This document shows, piece after piece, positions 1 to 6,443 of a stretch of 7,581 nucleotides of DNA. Source of the stretch: Chthoniobacterales bacterium (GTDB taxonomy: Bacteria > Verrucomicrobiota > Verrucomicrobiia > Chthoniobacterales > UBA10450); assembly GCA_025980625.1 (NCBI GenBank), contig JAICXG010000135.1, positions 1 through 7,581 on the forward strand, in the 5' to 3' direction. The notes under the pieces were generated by a model. It had not been told where the DNA came from, made no database searches, and worked only from the letters and a program-made list of their open reading frames with translations. The position numbers were made by a program, and so were the translations under genes. Numbering within the stretch: position 1 is the stretch's first letter; every line of letters starts with the position of its first letter.

Positions 1-7
1 CTAACGA
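1..7 (+). repeat. GCCTAACGA word, cut by the window edge
   Basis: The window opens with CTAACGA, the last seven bases of the dispersed 9-mer, 47 bases past the intI stop. Whether GC precedes it cannot be seen. Confidence 0.5.
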
Positions 8-53
8 GAAGTAGACGAAGTTTCGCAATTAAATACGAACATTTTTTCGCCTA

Positions 54-1067
54 TCATGGTTTCGAGGGCTGCTCCGGAGGAGTATTTTGGTCAATTGGAC
101 TGCGGATGGCAAGCCCGGGTTTGTTCAGGACGTGCGTATAAATCATGGTGGTGGCGACATTTTTGTGGCCCAAAAGCTCCTGCACGGTTCGGATGTCGTA
201 GCCGCTCTCCAGGAGGTGGGTCGCGAAGCTGTGTCGAAACGTATGGCAGCTGGCTGGTTTGTGCAGCCCGGCGGCGCGAATCGCAAGCTTGACCGCATTC
301 TGCACGTTCTTCTCCCCGAGGTGATGACGGCGCGTTTCGCCGCTCCGTGGATCAGTCGAAAGGCCCGAGGCGGGAAAGACGTACTGCCAGGCCCAGGCTC
401 GGGCCGCGCCCGGATATTTCCGCTCCAAGGCATGAGGGAGGTAAACTGCTCCGCGACCCAACGCCAGATCCTGGCGGTGCAGCTCGCGAATGCGAGCGAG
501 GTGAGCCTTAAGTGGGGATTTGAGTCGCTCGGGCAGCAGGGTAACGCGGTCGCGCTGTCCTTTGCCTTCGCGAACGGTGATCTGGTTATAGCCAAAGTCT
601 ACGTCTTTCACCCGCAGGCGCAGCGCTTCGAGCAGTCGCAGGCCACTCCCATAAAGAAGATGGCCGATAAGGCGATAGTCTCCACGCAGGTGCGCGAGCA
701 CGGCACGCGCTTCTGCCCGGGTAAGGACAACCGGCAGGCGGGCCGGCCGCCGGACGCGTTGCGCATCGATAAAATCGAGTTTCCGATCGAGCACCTGCTG
801 GTAAAGGAAGAGCAAAGCACTGAGAGCTTGATTTTGGGTGGAGGCGGCGACGGCCCGATTGATCGCAAGATGATTGAGGAAGGCAGTAACTTGCGCTTCG
901 CCCATCTCGTCAGGATGGCGTTTCCGATGGAATAGGATGTAACGTCGGATCCAATCGACATAGGCTTGTTCGGTGCGAATGCTGTAATGCTTGACCCGCA
1001 GGTGCCAGCGGACGCGATCGAGGAGTTTCGGCGCGCGAGCGGGGAGCGTGAGGGTATCGGGATTCAT
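54..1067 (-). CDS. intI: Integron-type tyrosine recombinase (IntI family)
   Basis: 337-residue site-specific recombinase that would recombine attI and folded single-stranded attC sites to move gene cassettes. The N-terminal SAM-like core-binding domain spans about residues 14-95 (RVKHYSIRTEQAYVDWIRRY, SALLFLYQQVL). The catalytic domain follows, with R144 (GSGLRLLEALRLR), K169 (EGKGQRDR), H275 and R278 (HTFRH), H301 (LLGHKN) and nucleophile Y310 (MIYTH), so all catalytic residues are present. Residues about 208-232 (VYLPHALERKYPGAARAWAW then QYVFP) are the extra helix that separates IntI from XerC/D. Length is normal for IntI. It starts at ATG 1067; no good Shine-Dalgarno is visible, and an in-frame TGA ends it at 54. 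It reads away from the protease gene and has no cassette array in the window. Family assignment is near certain; activity is inferred from the intact catalytic set. Confidence 0.96.
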   Translation of the reverse strand: MNPDTLTLPARAPKLLDRVRWHLRVKHYSIRTEQAYVDWIRRYILFHRKRHPDEMGEAQVTAFLNHLAINRAVAASTQNQALSALLFLYQQVLDRKLDFIDAQRVRRPARLPVVLTRAEARAVLAHLRGDYRLIGHLLYGSGLRLLEALRLRVKDVDFGYNQITVREGKGQRDRVTLLPERLKSPLKAHLARIRELHRQDLALGRGAVYLPHALERKYPGAARAWAWQYVFPASGLSTDPRSGETRRHHLGEKNVQNAVKLAIRAAGLHKPASCHTFRHSFATHLLESGYDIRTVQELLGHKNVATTMIYTHVLNKPGLAIRSPIDQNTPPEQPSKP

Positions 1068-1121
1068 GTGAGCAGGAGCAGGGTCCTAAAAAAACCGCCG
1101 CGATGGCAAGAAAAAACTAGC

Positions 1122-1128
1122 GTTAGTC
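1122..1128 (+). other. Weak attI-like core (GTTAGTC) upstream of intI
   Basis: An attI site would be expected upstream of the integrase start, with its GTTRRRY core on the strand opposite intI. The only nearby candidate is GTTAGTC, 55 bases from the intI ATG. It departs from the consensus at the third R. It also shares CGTTAG with the inverse of the dispersed GCCTAACGA word. No direct repeats or cassette follow it: the adjacent gene is the protease, in the wrong orientation for a cassette. Speculative. Confidence 0.15.
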
Positions 1129-1270
1129 TCGCGTGATAAGGGGATCTGGGATGGCCACTTACTGGCAACGCTGGTGAAGTCACGCGACATGCCAGGCCGC
1201 TCTTTCGTCACGCCGGCCCCGCGCGCGTTGCCGGCTCTCGCTGCTCACCGACGCGCATCGGCTACTCGAG

Positions 1271-1300
1271 AAAACAGGGACGCGGTGTTAGCCGCATCCC
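1271..1300 (-). terminator. Intrinsic terminator after the subtilisin-family protease
   Basis: Read on the minus strand, a 9-bp stem (GGGATGCGG with CCGCGTCCC, one G-U pair) closes a 6-base loop and is followed by TGTTTT. It begins 29 bases past the protease stop at 1330, the expected place for its rho-independent terminator. The rest of 1068-1329 shows no convincing gene. Confidence 0.72.
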
Positions 1301-1329
1301 GTTTCGGGTTAACTAAGGCTAAGAGTGAC

Positions 1330-3603
1330 CTACTTACTGCCGACGACGGCGTAATAGGCCGCGTGCAGGTCATTGGAGCCGGGGCCGTCGAGGTTAATCC
1401 AACCCTGGACGACGTCGCCGGACGATAGCTTTTTGTTGACGGTCACGGTGAGGGTGGTCGAGCCGCTGGCCGGCACGGTCACGCTGGATGGGAGAGTGAG
1501 CCGATCATCGCCCGCACTGAGGGTGCCGGCATCATAGATGCTCGGGACGAGACCTCCAAAGGTGTCGGGAGTGAATTTGGTCGCAGAGACGGTAAAGGTC
1601 TGGGAAGTGGCAGTCGGGTTGGAGAGAGTGATCGTGAGAGAGGTGGCGTGGCCAAGGGTTACTTTGCCGAAACTGGCCGCGACGGGATCCATCCAGGTTG
1701 TCGCGCCGGCCGCGACCGAGAGGTTCTCACGCCCTGCACCCTGCGCGGTGGGTCCGACATCGTGTGTGCCAGTGATTGTATCTTTGATCACCAGGTCGGC
1801 GTGATTGACGAGGGCCGACTTAATCTGCGCCGGCGACCAGTCGGGATGCAGATCCAGGAGCACGGCAGCCGACCCCGCGATATGTGGGGTGGACATGGAG
1901 GTGCCGCTGAAGAAAGCCCAGCCGCTCCCATCGTCGGGGCAGCCGTCGCCTTTACCAACACAAGTGATAGAGCTAAGGACGTTCACGCCCACTGAGGTCA
2001 CATCGGGCTTAACGGCGAGATCGATATCTGTGGGACCCTGGCTGCTGAAGGCAGCAAGGATATCCTGGTTAGAACTGACGAACTCCTCCAATGTATTAAC
2101 TGCTGAGGCAGTCGTCGCTCCGGAGGCGCGCAAGGCTGCTCCTTCCTTCAGGCCGATCATGACGGCCGGAAGGTCATCGTCGAACCCGAGTGTTCTGGCC
2201 ATTGCGATCGGGTCTCCGGCGACGTTGTTGATGATGATAACTGCGACCGCGCCGGCGGTTTTAGCATTCGCGACCTTCTGGCTGAAGGTGCAGGTGCCAC
2301 GATTAATGAGCGCCAGCTTACCGGCGGCGGCCGGATCGACGCTGGTGCAACCATCGGAATTTGTGTCGAAGAGATCGTAGGATGCGGTGGGCAATGGGTC
2401 GAAGTCACCCACTGCCGCACCGATCGTTGTTCCGCCAGTCGCTGGATAGGTGAAGGGCTGGCCAATGAAATGGTCGTTCGTGCTCGCGGCCACTGTGATG
2501 ACCTTGCGGGCGCGACCCGGTGACTCAATCGTGGTCGCGCCAGGGCCGCTATTACCGGCGGCTACAGCTACGACCACGCCGGCGTCGGCGGCGTTGTCGA
2601 GGCCAGTCGCGAGCAGGTCATTGTTACCGTGATAGGAACCGCCGAGCGAGAGATTGAGAACATTCATACCATCGGCGACTGCGGCCTCGACTGCGTTAAG
2701 GATGTCTTCGCTGCGGGCGTTCACCACATCGCCGGGAAAAACATTGTAGTTTCCCAGCCATGCTCCCGGGGCCATGCCGGACATGTCATCAATGCTCACA
2801 CCGTTTGACACCGCAACCTTGCCAGTCACACCTGCCGCGATCCCTGCGGTATGTGTCCCGTGGTCCTGGATAGCCTGAGCATCGAGACCCTGCTGCTGGG
2901 CTTTGTTATAGAAGACTTTGGCAACAATAACTTTTGGCGAGACATACTCACAGTCCTGGTCTTGGACGTGCGAAGTGCTATCGGCCGGGTCGCACTTGGG
3001 AAACCCGGGAGGATAGGTAAAGCCAGTCGGGTCGAAGAACGGGTGCGCTTCGTCGATCCCAGTGTCGATATCTCCGATCTTGATCCCCGCGCCAGCGACG
3101 GCTCTGCCGCCCACCGCCGCCCAGGCAGCGGACGCATTGATGATCTTGTAGCTCTGACTGAGGTTAGGGTAATAGAGGACGTTGTACTGAGTCTGCTGCA
3201 CCATCGGCGCGGCGGCGAGGGTCTCCAGCGGCGTCCCGTTGAGTTGGACAGCGACGGCGTTCAGAGAAATATCATAGTCACTGGTTATCTTCGCTTTGGG
3301 CGCATTGGCTTGCAGCCATCTCCTGAAGTCATTCCGGCCGGCGGCAAGTTTGGCGCGATAGGATCTCACCACGTTACTGTTGAAATCAATTTGTCTGCCC
3401 GGGGCCGGTTTGGTCGCGGAGTAAGTACTGAGCGGAGCGCCCTTGAGCTGGATGATGGCGCTGGAGACATCGACTCCCGGGCCCTGACTAAAGGCATCGG
3501 CGTTGACATTCCGTCGCGGCACGGCAGGACCACCAACGCCCAGAGCCATGACGCACAATGTGATTCCGGAAAAGATTAAGAATGCTGCGAGGATCTTTTT
3601 CAT
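1330..3603 (-). CDS. Secreted subtilisin-like serine protease (S8 family) with PA domain
   Basis: 757-residue exported endopeptidase; positions count from ATG 3603. A TTG 54 bases upstream would extend the frame, but the ATG is preferred because it begins a clean signal peptide (MKKILAAFLIFSGITLCVMA, then LGVGGPA). Order: signal peptide about 1-27; inhibitor I9-like propeptide about 45-148; S8 catalytic domain with D180 (GDIDTGID), H248 (DHGTHTAG), oxyanion N351 (AAGNSGP) and S569 (FSGTSMSTPHIAGS); a protease-associated (PA) insertion about 402-500 (INRGTCTFSQKVANAKTAGA) between H and S; and a C-terminal Fn3-like beta-sandwich about 635-745. The catalytic triad is complete. The layout matches Vpr-type or plant-subtilase-like proteases that degrade extracellular protein. 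No anchor, lipobox or sorting signal is visible, so release outside the cytoplasmic membrane is inferred. It stands alone: intI lies downstream and lysC is divergent. Confidence 0.96.
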   Translation of the reverse strand: MKKILAAFLIFSGITLCVMALGVGGPAVPRRNVNADAFSQGPGVDVSSAIIQLKGAPLSTYSATKPAPGRQIDFNSNVVRSYRAKLAAGRNDFRRWLQANAPKAKITSDYDISLNAVAVQLNGTPLETLAAAPMVQQTQYNVLYYPNLSQSYKIINASAAWAAVGGRAVAGAGIKIGDIDTGIDEAHPFFDPTGFTYPPGFPKCDPADSTSHVQDQDCEYVSPKVIVAKVFYNKAQQQGLDAQAIQDHGTHTAGIAAGVTGKVAVSNGVSIDDMSGMAPGAWLGNYNVFPGDVVNARSEDILNAVEAAVADGMNVLNLSLGGSYHGNNDLLATGLDNAADAGVVVAVAAGNSGPGATTIESPGRARKVITVAASTNDHFIGQPFTYPATGGTTIGAAVGDFDPLPTASYDLFDTNSDGCTSVDPAAAGKLALINRGTCTFSQKVANAKTAGAVAVIIINNVAGDPIAMARTLGFDDDLPAVMIGLKEGAALRASGATTASAVNTLEEFVSSNQDILAAFSSQGPTDIDLAVKPDVTSVGVNVLSSITCVGKGDGCPDDGSGWAFFSGTSMSTPHIAGSAAVLLDLHPDWSPAQIKSALVNHADLVIKDTITGTHDVGPTAQGAGRENLSVAAGATTWMDPVAASFGKVTLGHATSLTITLSNPTATSQTFTVSATKFTPDTFGGLVPSIYDAGTLSAGDDRLTLPSSVTVPASGSTTLTVTVNKKLSSGDVVQGWINLDGPGSNDLHAAYYAVVGSK

Positions 3604-3627
3604 AGATTTTGATTGGTTGAGGGCCTG

Positions 3628-3657
3628 AGTGTTGGAAACACGAGACGGCAATGTCAA
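3628..3657 (-). promoter_or_regulatory. Possible promoter of the protease gene
   Basis: On the minus strand a perfect TTGACA (3652-3657) is followed after 18 bases by AACACT (3628-3633), a poor -10 match (3 of 6). It lies about 25-50 bases before ATG 3603. The -35 is good and the -10 weak, so this is a tentative call. Using this promoter would exclude the upstream TTG start. Confidence 0.3.
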
Positions 3658-3681
3658 GCTTATCTTTGCCGCGCTTTCGGG

Positions 3682-3720
3682 CCGGCGAGGGCCGGATTTT
3701 TTTCGAAAAGATCAGCCGGC
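3682..3720 (+). promoter_or_regulatory. Attenuator-like hairpin pair in the lysC leader
   Basis: On the plus strand CCGGC (3682-3686), loop GAGG and GCCGG (3691-3695) form a 5-bp GC stem followed by A and seven T (3697-3703), which looks like a small intrinsic terminator. No plus-strand gene ends here; lysC starts 124 bases downstream. The same GCCGG arm can instead pair with CCGGC at 3716-3720, enclosing the palindrome TTTTCGAAAA (3700-3709). Mutually exclusive hairpins upstream of an amino-acid biosynthesis gene suggest attenuation. No lysine-riboswitch core was recognised. The structure is visible; the role is inference. Confidence 0.35.
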
Positions 3721-3727
3721 GACTCGC

Positions 3728-3736
3728 GCCTAACGA
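3728..3736 (+). repeat. GCCTAACGA word
   Basis: Exact copy in the intergenic region between the protease gene and lysC, 91 bases before the lysC ATG and just after the attenuator-like hairpins. Confidence 0.8.
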
Positions 3737-3827
3737 GCAGCGGAGCGGGCGAGGGGAGGGCGAGGGAGCGCAGCGCAGTTGACAGTTCCGCGAGAATGGA
3801 GAAAACGGGGCGGCGGCGCGTTTCATT

Positions 3828-5066
3828 ATGGGCTTGATCGTTCAAAAGTATGGCGGCACTTCAGTCGGTACGGCGGAACGCATCCGCACGGTCGCGGCCC
3901 GGTTGCTCGCGACGCAGCGCGCCGGGCACGATGTGGTGGCGGTGATCTCGGCGATGGCCGGGGTGACCGATAACCTTATCAAGCTGGCAAAGGAGATCGC
4001 GCCCGAACCGAGCGCGCGCGAACTCGATCTATTGCTCTCGACCGGTGAGCAAGGAGCGAGCGCACTGACCGCGATGGCGGTGAATGCGCTCGGCGGCAAA
4101 GCGGTTTCGCTCAGCGGCGCCGCGGCGGGAATTGTCACGGATGGGGCGCATACAAAAGCGAGGATTTCGCATATCTCGCCGCGGCAAATCCAGGAGCTAT
4201 TGGCAGAGGATTACATCGTGATCGTGGCCGGTTTCCAGGGACAGAGCCCGGACGGGGCGATCACGACGTTAGGCCGAGGTGGCTCCGATTTGACAGCGAT
4301 CGCGCTCGCCGCCGCACTGAAGGCGGACGATTGCCAGATTTTTACCGATGTCGACGGCGTGCACACCTGCGATCCACGAGTGGTGCCGGAGGCGAGAAAG
4401 ATCGATGAGGTCGCCTACGACGAACTGCTCGAGATGGCTGGCGCGGGTGCAAAGGTGATCCAGTCGCGCGCGGTCGAGTTTGCGAAAAAATTCGGGATTG
4501 GCTTCGAGGTGCGCTCGAGTTTGAAAGACGAGCCGGGAACGAAAGCAACGGCCGCGCCTTCCAATCTTGAAGACTGGGTGGTGCGTGGTGTGAGCCTGGA
4601 GCGCAACCAGGCCAAGGTAACTATCAGCGGCGTGCCGGACCGGCCGGGATGCGCGGGCAAGATTTTCACTGCGCTCGCGGCGGCGAATCTGAGCCTCGAC
4701 GTGATCGTGCAGAATGCCTCGAGCACCGGCACAACCGACCTATCGTTCACGCTCAACAAAGACGAGCTCGCGCTCACCCAGAGAGCTCTCGAGCCGCTGG
4801 TAAAGGAAATCGGCGCGGCGGGGCTGACCGCGAGCATGGGGGTGGCGAAATTAAGCGTCGTCGGCATCGGAATGCGCTCGCACGCCGCGGTCGCGTCGCG
4901 GCTCTTCGCGTGCCTGGGCGAGGCAGGGGTGAACATTCAGTTGATCTCGACCTCGGAGATAAAGATCACGGTCGTAATCAATGAGAGCGACCTGGAGCGG
5001 GCGGCGCAGGTGACACACGCCGCTTTCGGGTTGGCGCGTCCGCACATGCCGCCGCCGTCTGCCTAA
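3828..5066 (+). CDS. lysC: Aspartate kinase, lysine-sensitive type with two ACT domains
   Basis: 412-residue cytoplasmic enzyme that phosphorylates L-aspartate with ATP to 4-phospho-L-aspartate, the first committed step toward lysine, diaminopimelate, threonine and methionine. The N-terminal kinase domain has K7-YGGTS (7-12), STGEQ (71-75), GRGGSD (149-154) and FTDVDGVHTCDPR (172-184). Two ACT domains follow: about 263-335 (VTISGVPDRPGCAGKIFTAL) and about 341-405 (LSVVGIGMRSHAAVASRLFA, then NIQLISTSEIKITVVI), which bind the feedback amino acid and mediate dimerisation. Length and architecture match the monofunctional LysC alpha form. ATG 3828 gives the standard MGLIVQKYGGTS start; no obvious Shine-Dalgarno is seen. 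The TAA stop lies inside a GCCTAACGA word. It is monocistronic here, with convergent genes downstream. Feedback sensitivity is inferred from the family. Confidence 0.97.
   Translation: MGLIVQKYGGTSVGTAERIRTVAARLLATQRAGHDVVAVISAMAGVTDNLIKLAKEIAPEPSARELDLLLSTGEQGASALTAMAVNALGGKAVSLSGAAAGIVTDGAHTKARISHISPRQIQELLAEDYIVIVAGFQGQSPDGAITTLGRGGSDLTAIALAAALKADDCQIFTDVDGVHTCDPRVVPEARKIDEVAYDELLEMAGAGAKVIQSRAVEFAKKFGIGFEVRSSLKDEPGTKATAAPSNLEDWVVRGVSLERNQAKVTISGVPDRPGCAGKIFTALAAANLSLDVIVQNASSTGTTDLSFTLNKDELALTQRALEPLVKEIGAAGLTASMGVAKLSVVGIGMRSHAAVASRLFACLGEAGVNIQLISTSEIKITVVINESDLERAAQVTHAAFGLARPHMPPPSA
4267..4274 (-). repeat. GCCTAACG, 8 of 9 match inside lysC
   Basis: An inverted near copy (last base differs) in the codons of the conserved TTLGRGGSD motif, using the TTA leucine codon. 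It may be chance, because the protein sequence there is constrained. Confidence 0.35.
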
Positions 5067-5069
5067 CGA
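5061..5069 (+). repeat. GCCTAACGA word forming the lysC stop
   Basis: Exact copy whose central TAA is the lysC stop codon (GCC TAA CGA). Confidence 0.8.
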
Positions 5070-5094
5070 GACTAACCTTCCGAGAAATCCGGCC

Positions 5095-5102
5095 CCTAAC
5101 GA
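5095..5102 (+). repeat. CCTAACGA, 8 of 9 copy
   Basis: Preceded by C instead of G. It lies in the 61-base gap between the convergent lysC and exported-protein genes, 33 bases after the copy at the lysC stop. Confidence 0.7.
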
Positions 5103-5127
5103 ATAAAGGAATGCCGCCTGAATCCGG

Positions 5128-5619
5128 TCAGTGCACCGGCGTGACGTAGAACTCGGCGATCCGGCTCACCCGCATTTTCCAGCCAAAAAATCCCGCCTTG
5201 TAAACCGCTACGGCGGGATGATCGGCATGGCCGCCATAGTGTTCGTCCTTGTTCGACAGCTTCCATTTCGAGCCGTCCTCCAGCTGGATGACCTCGCCCG
5301 GAGTAATGCCGTTCCAAACGCCGTCGATCCGGCTCACGATCAGTTGGAGCTTGGCCCGCTCCTCGCGCACCGCGGCTTTCTTTTCCGCCTTCTGGACGGC
5401 CTGATCGCGGTAGCCCTGGAGCCAGCGATTCAGCTTCGTCAGCTCCTCGGGAGTCAATTTTTGTAACCCGGCGGCTCGGAATTGCTCCGGTGTCATCTGC
5501 TGCTGGATATCAGCCGACTCATCCTGGGCGCGGCCAGTGGAAGCAGTGCCCAACGAGAGGAGCAAGCTAATTGCAAGAACGAAAAGGAACAAATAGAAGC
5601 GACGAACCGTTGTTTTCAT
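5128..5619 (-). CDS. Small exported protein of unknown function
   Basis: 163 residues. A charged start (MKTTVRR) and hydrophobic stretch (about 8-27, FYLFLFVLAISLLLSLGTAS) end in a likely signal-peptidase I site at GRA-QD (after residue 31), so export is expected. The mature part has MTPEQFRAAGLQKLTPEELT and KLNRWL (42-66), a segment resembling that of small secreted bacterial proteins of unknown role. A charged probable helix follows (71-92), then a beta-rich C-terminus with GEVIQLEDGSKWKLSNKDEH (108-127) and FFGWKMRVSRI (144-154). It starts at ATG 5619, 48 bases after the acetyltransferase stop on the same strand, so co-transcription is possible. No catalytic motif was recognised. The gene is likely real because of the coherent signal peptide and motif; its function is unknown. 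Confidence 0.85.
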   Translation of the reverse strand: MKTTVRRFYLFLFVLAISLLLSLGTASTGRAQDESADIQQQMTPEQFRAAGLQKLTPEELTKLNRWLQGYRDQAVQKAEKKAAVREERAKLQLIVSRIDGVWNGITPGEVIQLEDGSKWKLSNKDEHYGGHADHPAVAVYKAGFFGWKMRVSRIAEFYVTPVH

Positions 5620-5667
5620 GAGATCACAAGCGCGAAGAGCCGCAGCGTATCAGGGCGTTCGCACCGG

Positions 5668-6249
5668 TCAAGGATGACGATCCGCGACGGGGGCAAAATT
5701 GAGGTCTTTACGCATGCGGACGTGTTTGATCGCGTCGTAGAGCGTGGGCGCCGAGCCGACCACTTTGTAGCCGTGCCGGGCGTAGAAAGGCTGCGCGTTT
5801 TCGCGAGCATTCAGGACAATGGACTGCGCGCCGGCCGCTCGCGCGCGCCGCTCCAGTTCGCGCAAGATCGCACTGCCAAGCCCGCGACCCTGGGCCTCCG
5901 GCGCCACCGCCATGTAGCGCACCTGGGCTTCGGCCGGAGAATTAAAATGCAAGCGGCCGGCTGCCACCGGTTGCGCATTCGGGCCAAGGATCATCAGGTG
6001 TTGGCTCTCAGCCTCGCGATCGTCCTTCTCAGACCCGCGCGGCTGATTCCAAGGTGCGCGGAGCACGCGCCAGCGCAGGTCGTAATATTTTTTCCAATCG
6101 GTTTGCGATCGAGGCACGACGATGACGACCGGGCCGGAGGGCACGTCGCCGTTCGGAGCAGAGTTCGGGTCCGGGATCGAAGAAGGTTGCGACAAGCCCA
6201 TGTGATGGACAATTAACGAGGCAGCCGTCGTGGCAACAAAGGTTTTCAT
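5668..6249 (-). CDS. GNAT family N-acetyltransferase
   Basis: 193-residue acetyl-CoA-dependent acetyltransferase. The GNAT fold covers about residues 41-180. Motif A is RYMAVAPEAQGRGLGSAILR (111-130), with the acetyl-CoA pyrophosphate loop QGRGLG (120-125). NARENAQPFYARHGYKVVG (147-165) is the typical motif B region with the FYxxxGY element. The LRWRVLRAPWNQPRGSE segment (58-74) is the acceptor-side alpha1-alpha2 region; the substrate cannot be told from the sequence. ATG 6249 is preferred because GAAGG lies 8 bases upstream; ATG 6201 (residue 17) is an alternative. The first 40 residues are an odd, mildly hydrophobic then Pro/Ser-rich extension lying outside the fold. It is transcribed toward the small exported protein gene and away from an AT-rich promoter region. 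Confidence 0.93.
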   Translation of the reverse strand: MKTFVATTAASLIVHHMGLSQPSSIPDPNSAPNGDVPSGPVVIVVPRSQTDWKKYYDLRWRVLRAPWNQPRGSEKDDREAESQHLMILGPNAQPVAAGRLHFNSPAEAQVRYMAVAPEAQGRGLGSAILRELERRARAAGAQSIVLNARENAQPFYARHGYKVVGSAPTLYDAIKHVRMRKDLNFAPVADRHP

Positions 6250-6271
6250 CGCGCAAACCTTCGCTGTCCCA

Positions 6272-6299
6272 TTACATCAGACAATATATGTCATATAAA
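6272..6299 (+). promoter_or_regulatory. Sigma70-like promoter for the 6444 gene
   Basis: TTACAT (6272-6277), a 16-base spacer and TATAAA (6294-6299) fit a housekeeping promoter reading rightward, in an AT-rich island unlike its surroundings. It would give a leader of about 140 bases before ATG 6444, and that leader contains the hairpin at 6324-6359. It overlaps the opposing promoter and the palindrome at 6285-6297. Confidence 0.4.
6285..6297. promoter_or_regulatory. Palindrome TATATG-T-CATATA between divergent promoters
   Basis: A perfect 6+1+6 inverted repeat sits where the two predicted divergent promoters overlap, in the -10 area of both. Its position suits an operator for a dimeric regulator of both flanking genes. 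It is also AT-rich, so some self-complementarity could be chance. The binding protein is unknown. Confidence 0.35.
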
Positions 6300-6319
6300 G
6301 TTGTAATTATTGTTTTCAA
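6292..6319 (-). promoter_or_regulatory. Sigma70-like promoter for the GNAT gene
   Basis: On the minus strand TTGAAA (6314-6319), a 16-base spacer and TATATG (6292-6297) form a plausible promoter. It would start transcription near 6285 with a leader of about 35 bases to ATG 6249. The -35 is a 5 of 6 match and the -10 a 4 of 6 match. Confidence 0.45.
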
Positions 6320-6323
6320 TGTT

Positions 6324-6359
6324 TCGCTTCTCGCCTACCATCCTTCACAGGCAAAGCGA
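6324..6359. repeat. Imperfect hairpin in the divergent intergenic region
   Basis: TCGCTT (6324-6329) pairs with AAGCGA (6354-6359), and GCCT (6333-6336) pairs with AGGC (6349-6352). The two stems are separated by CTC on one side and A on the other, and they close a 12-base loop. No T-run follows on the plus strand, so this is not a standard terminator. It could be a leader structure of the 6444 gene or a diverged copy of a dispersed intergenic repeat. Confidence 0.4.
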
Positions 6360-6443
6360 GGCATCGGCGGGACCGACGTTCAAAGAGACGATCCGTGAGG
6401 CTTCAGAGCGTGCGCATGAGCCGGGAGCAAAGGGAATCCCGCA

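Noticed and set aside
87..935. Long plus-strand open frame opposite intI
   Set aside because: It is antisense to a complete, motif-rich integrase and its translation shows no recognisable motif; it is a by-product of GC-rich coding DNA.
1174..1428. Short plus-strand frame between intI and the protease gene
   Set aside because: It runs through the protease terminator and into the protease 3' end, with no ribosome binding site and no recognisable domain.
2851..3579. Long plus-strand open frame opposite the protease gene
   Set aside because: It lies over the signal peptide, propeptide and catalytic region of the protease; no motif of its own was seen.
3779..3807. TTGACA at 3779 as the lysC promoter
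   Set aside because: A perfect -35, but the best -10 at normal spacing (AAAACG at 3802) is very poor, so no promoter is called.
3660..3827. Lysine riboswitch before lysC
   Set aside because: The region is short and GC-rich, and the conserved multi-helix core could not be recognised; only two small competing hairpins are visible.
5482..6216. Plus-strand open frame across the exported-protein and GNAT genes
   Set aside because: It is antisense to two supported genes and Arg/His-rich in composition, typical of a shadow frame.
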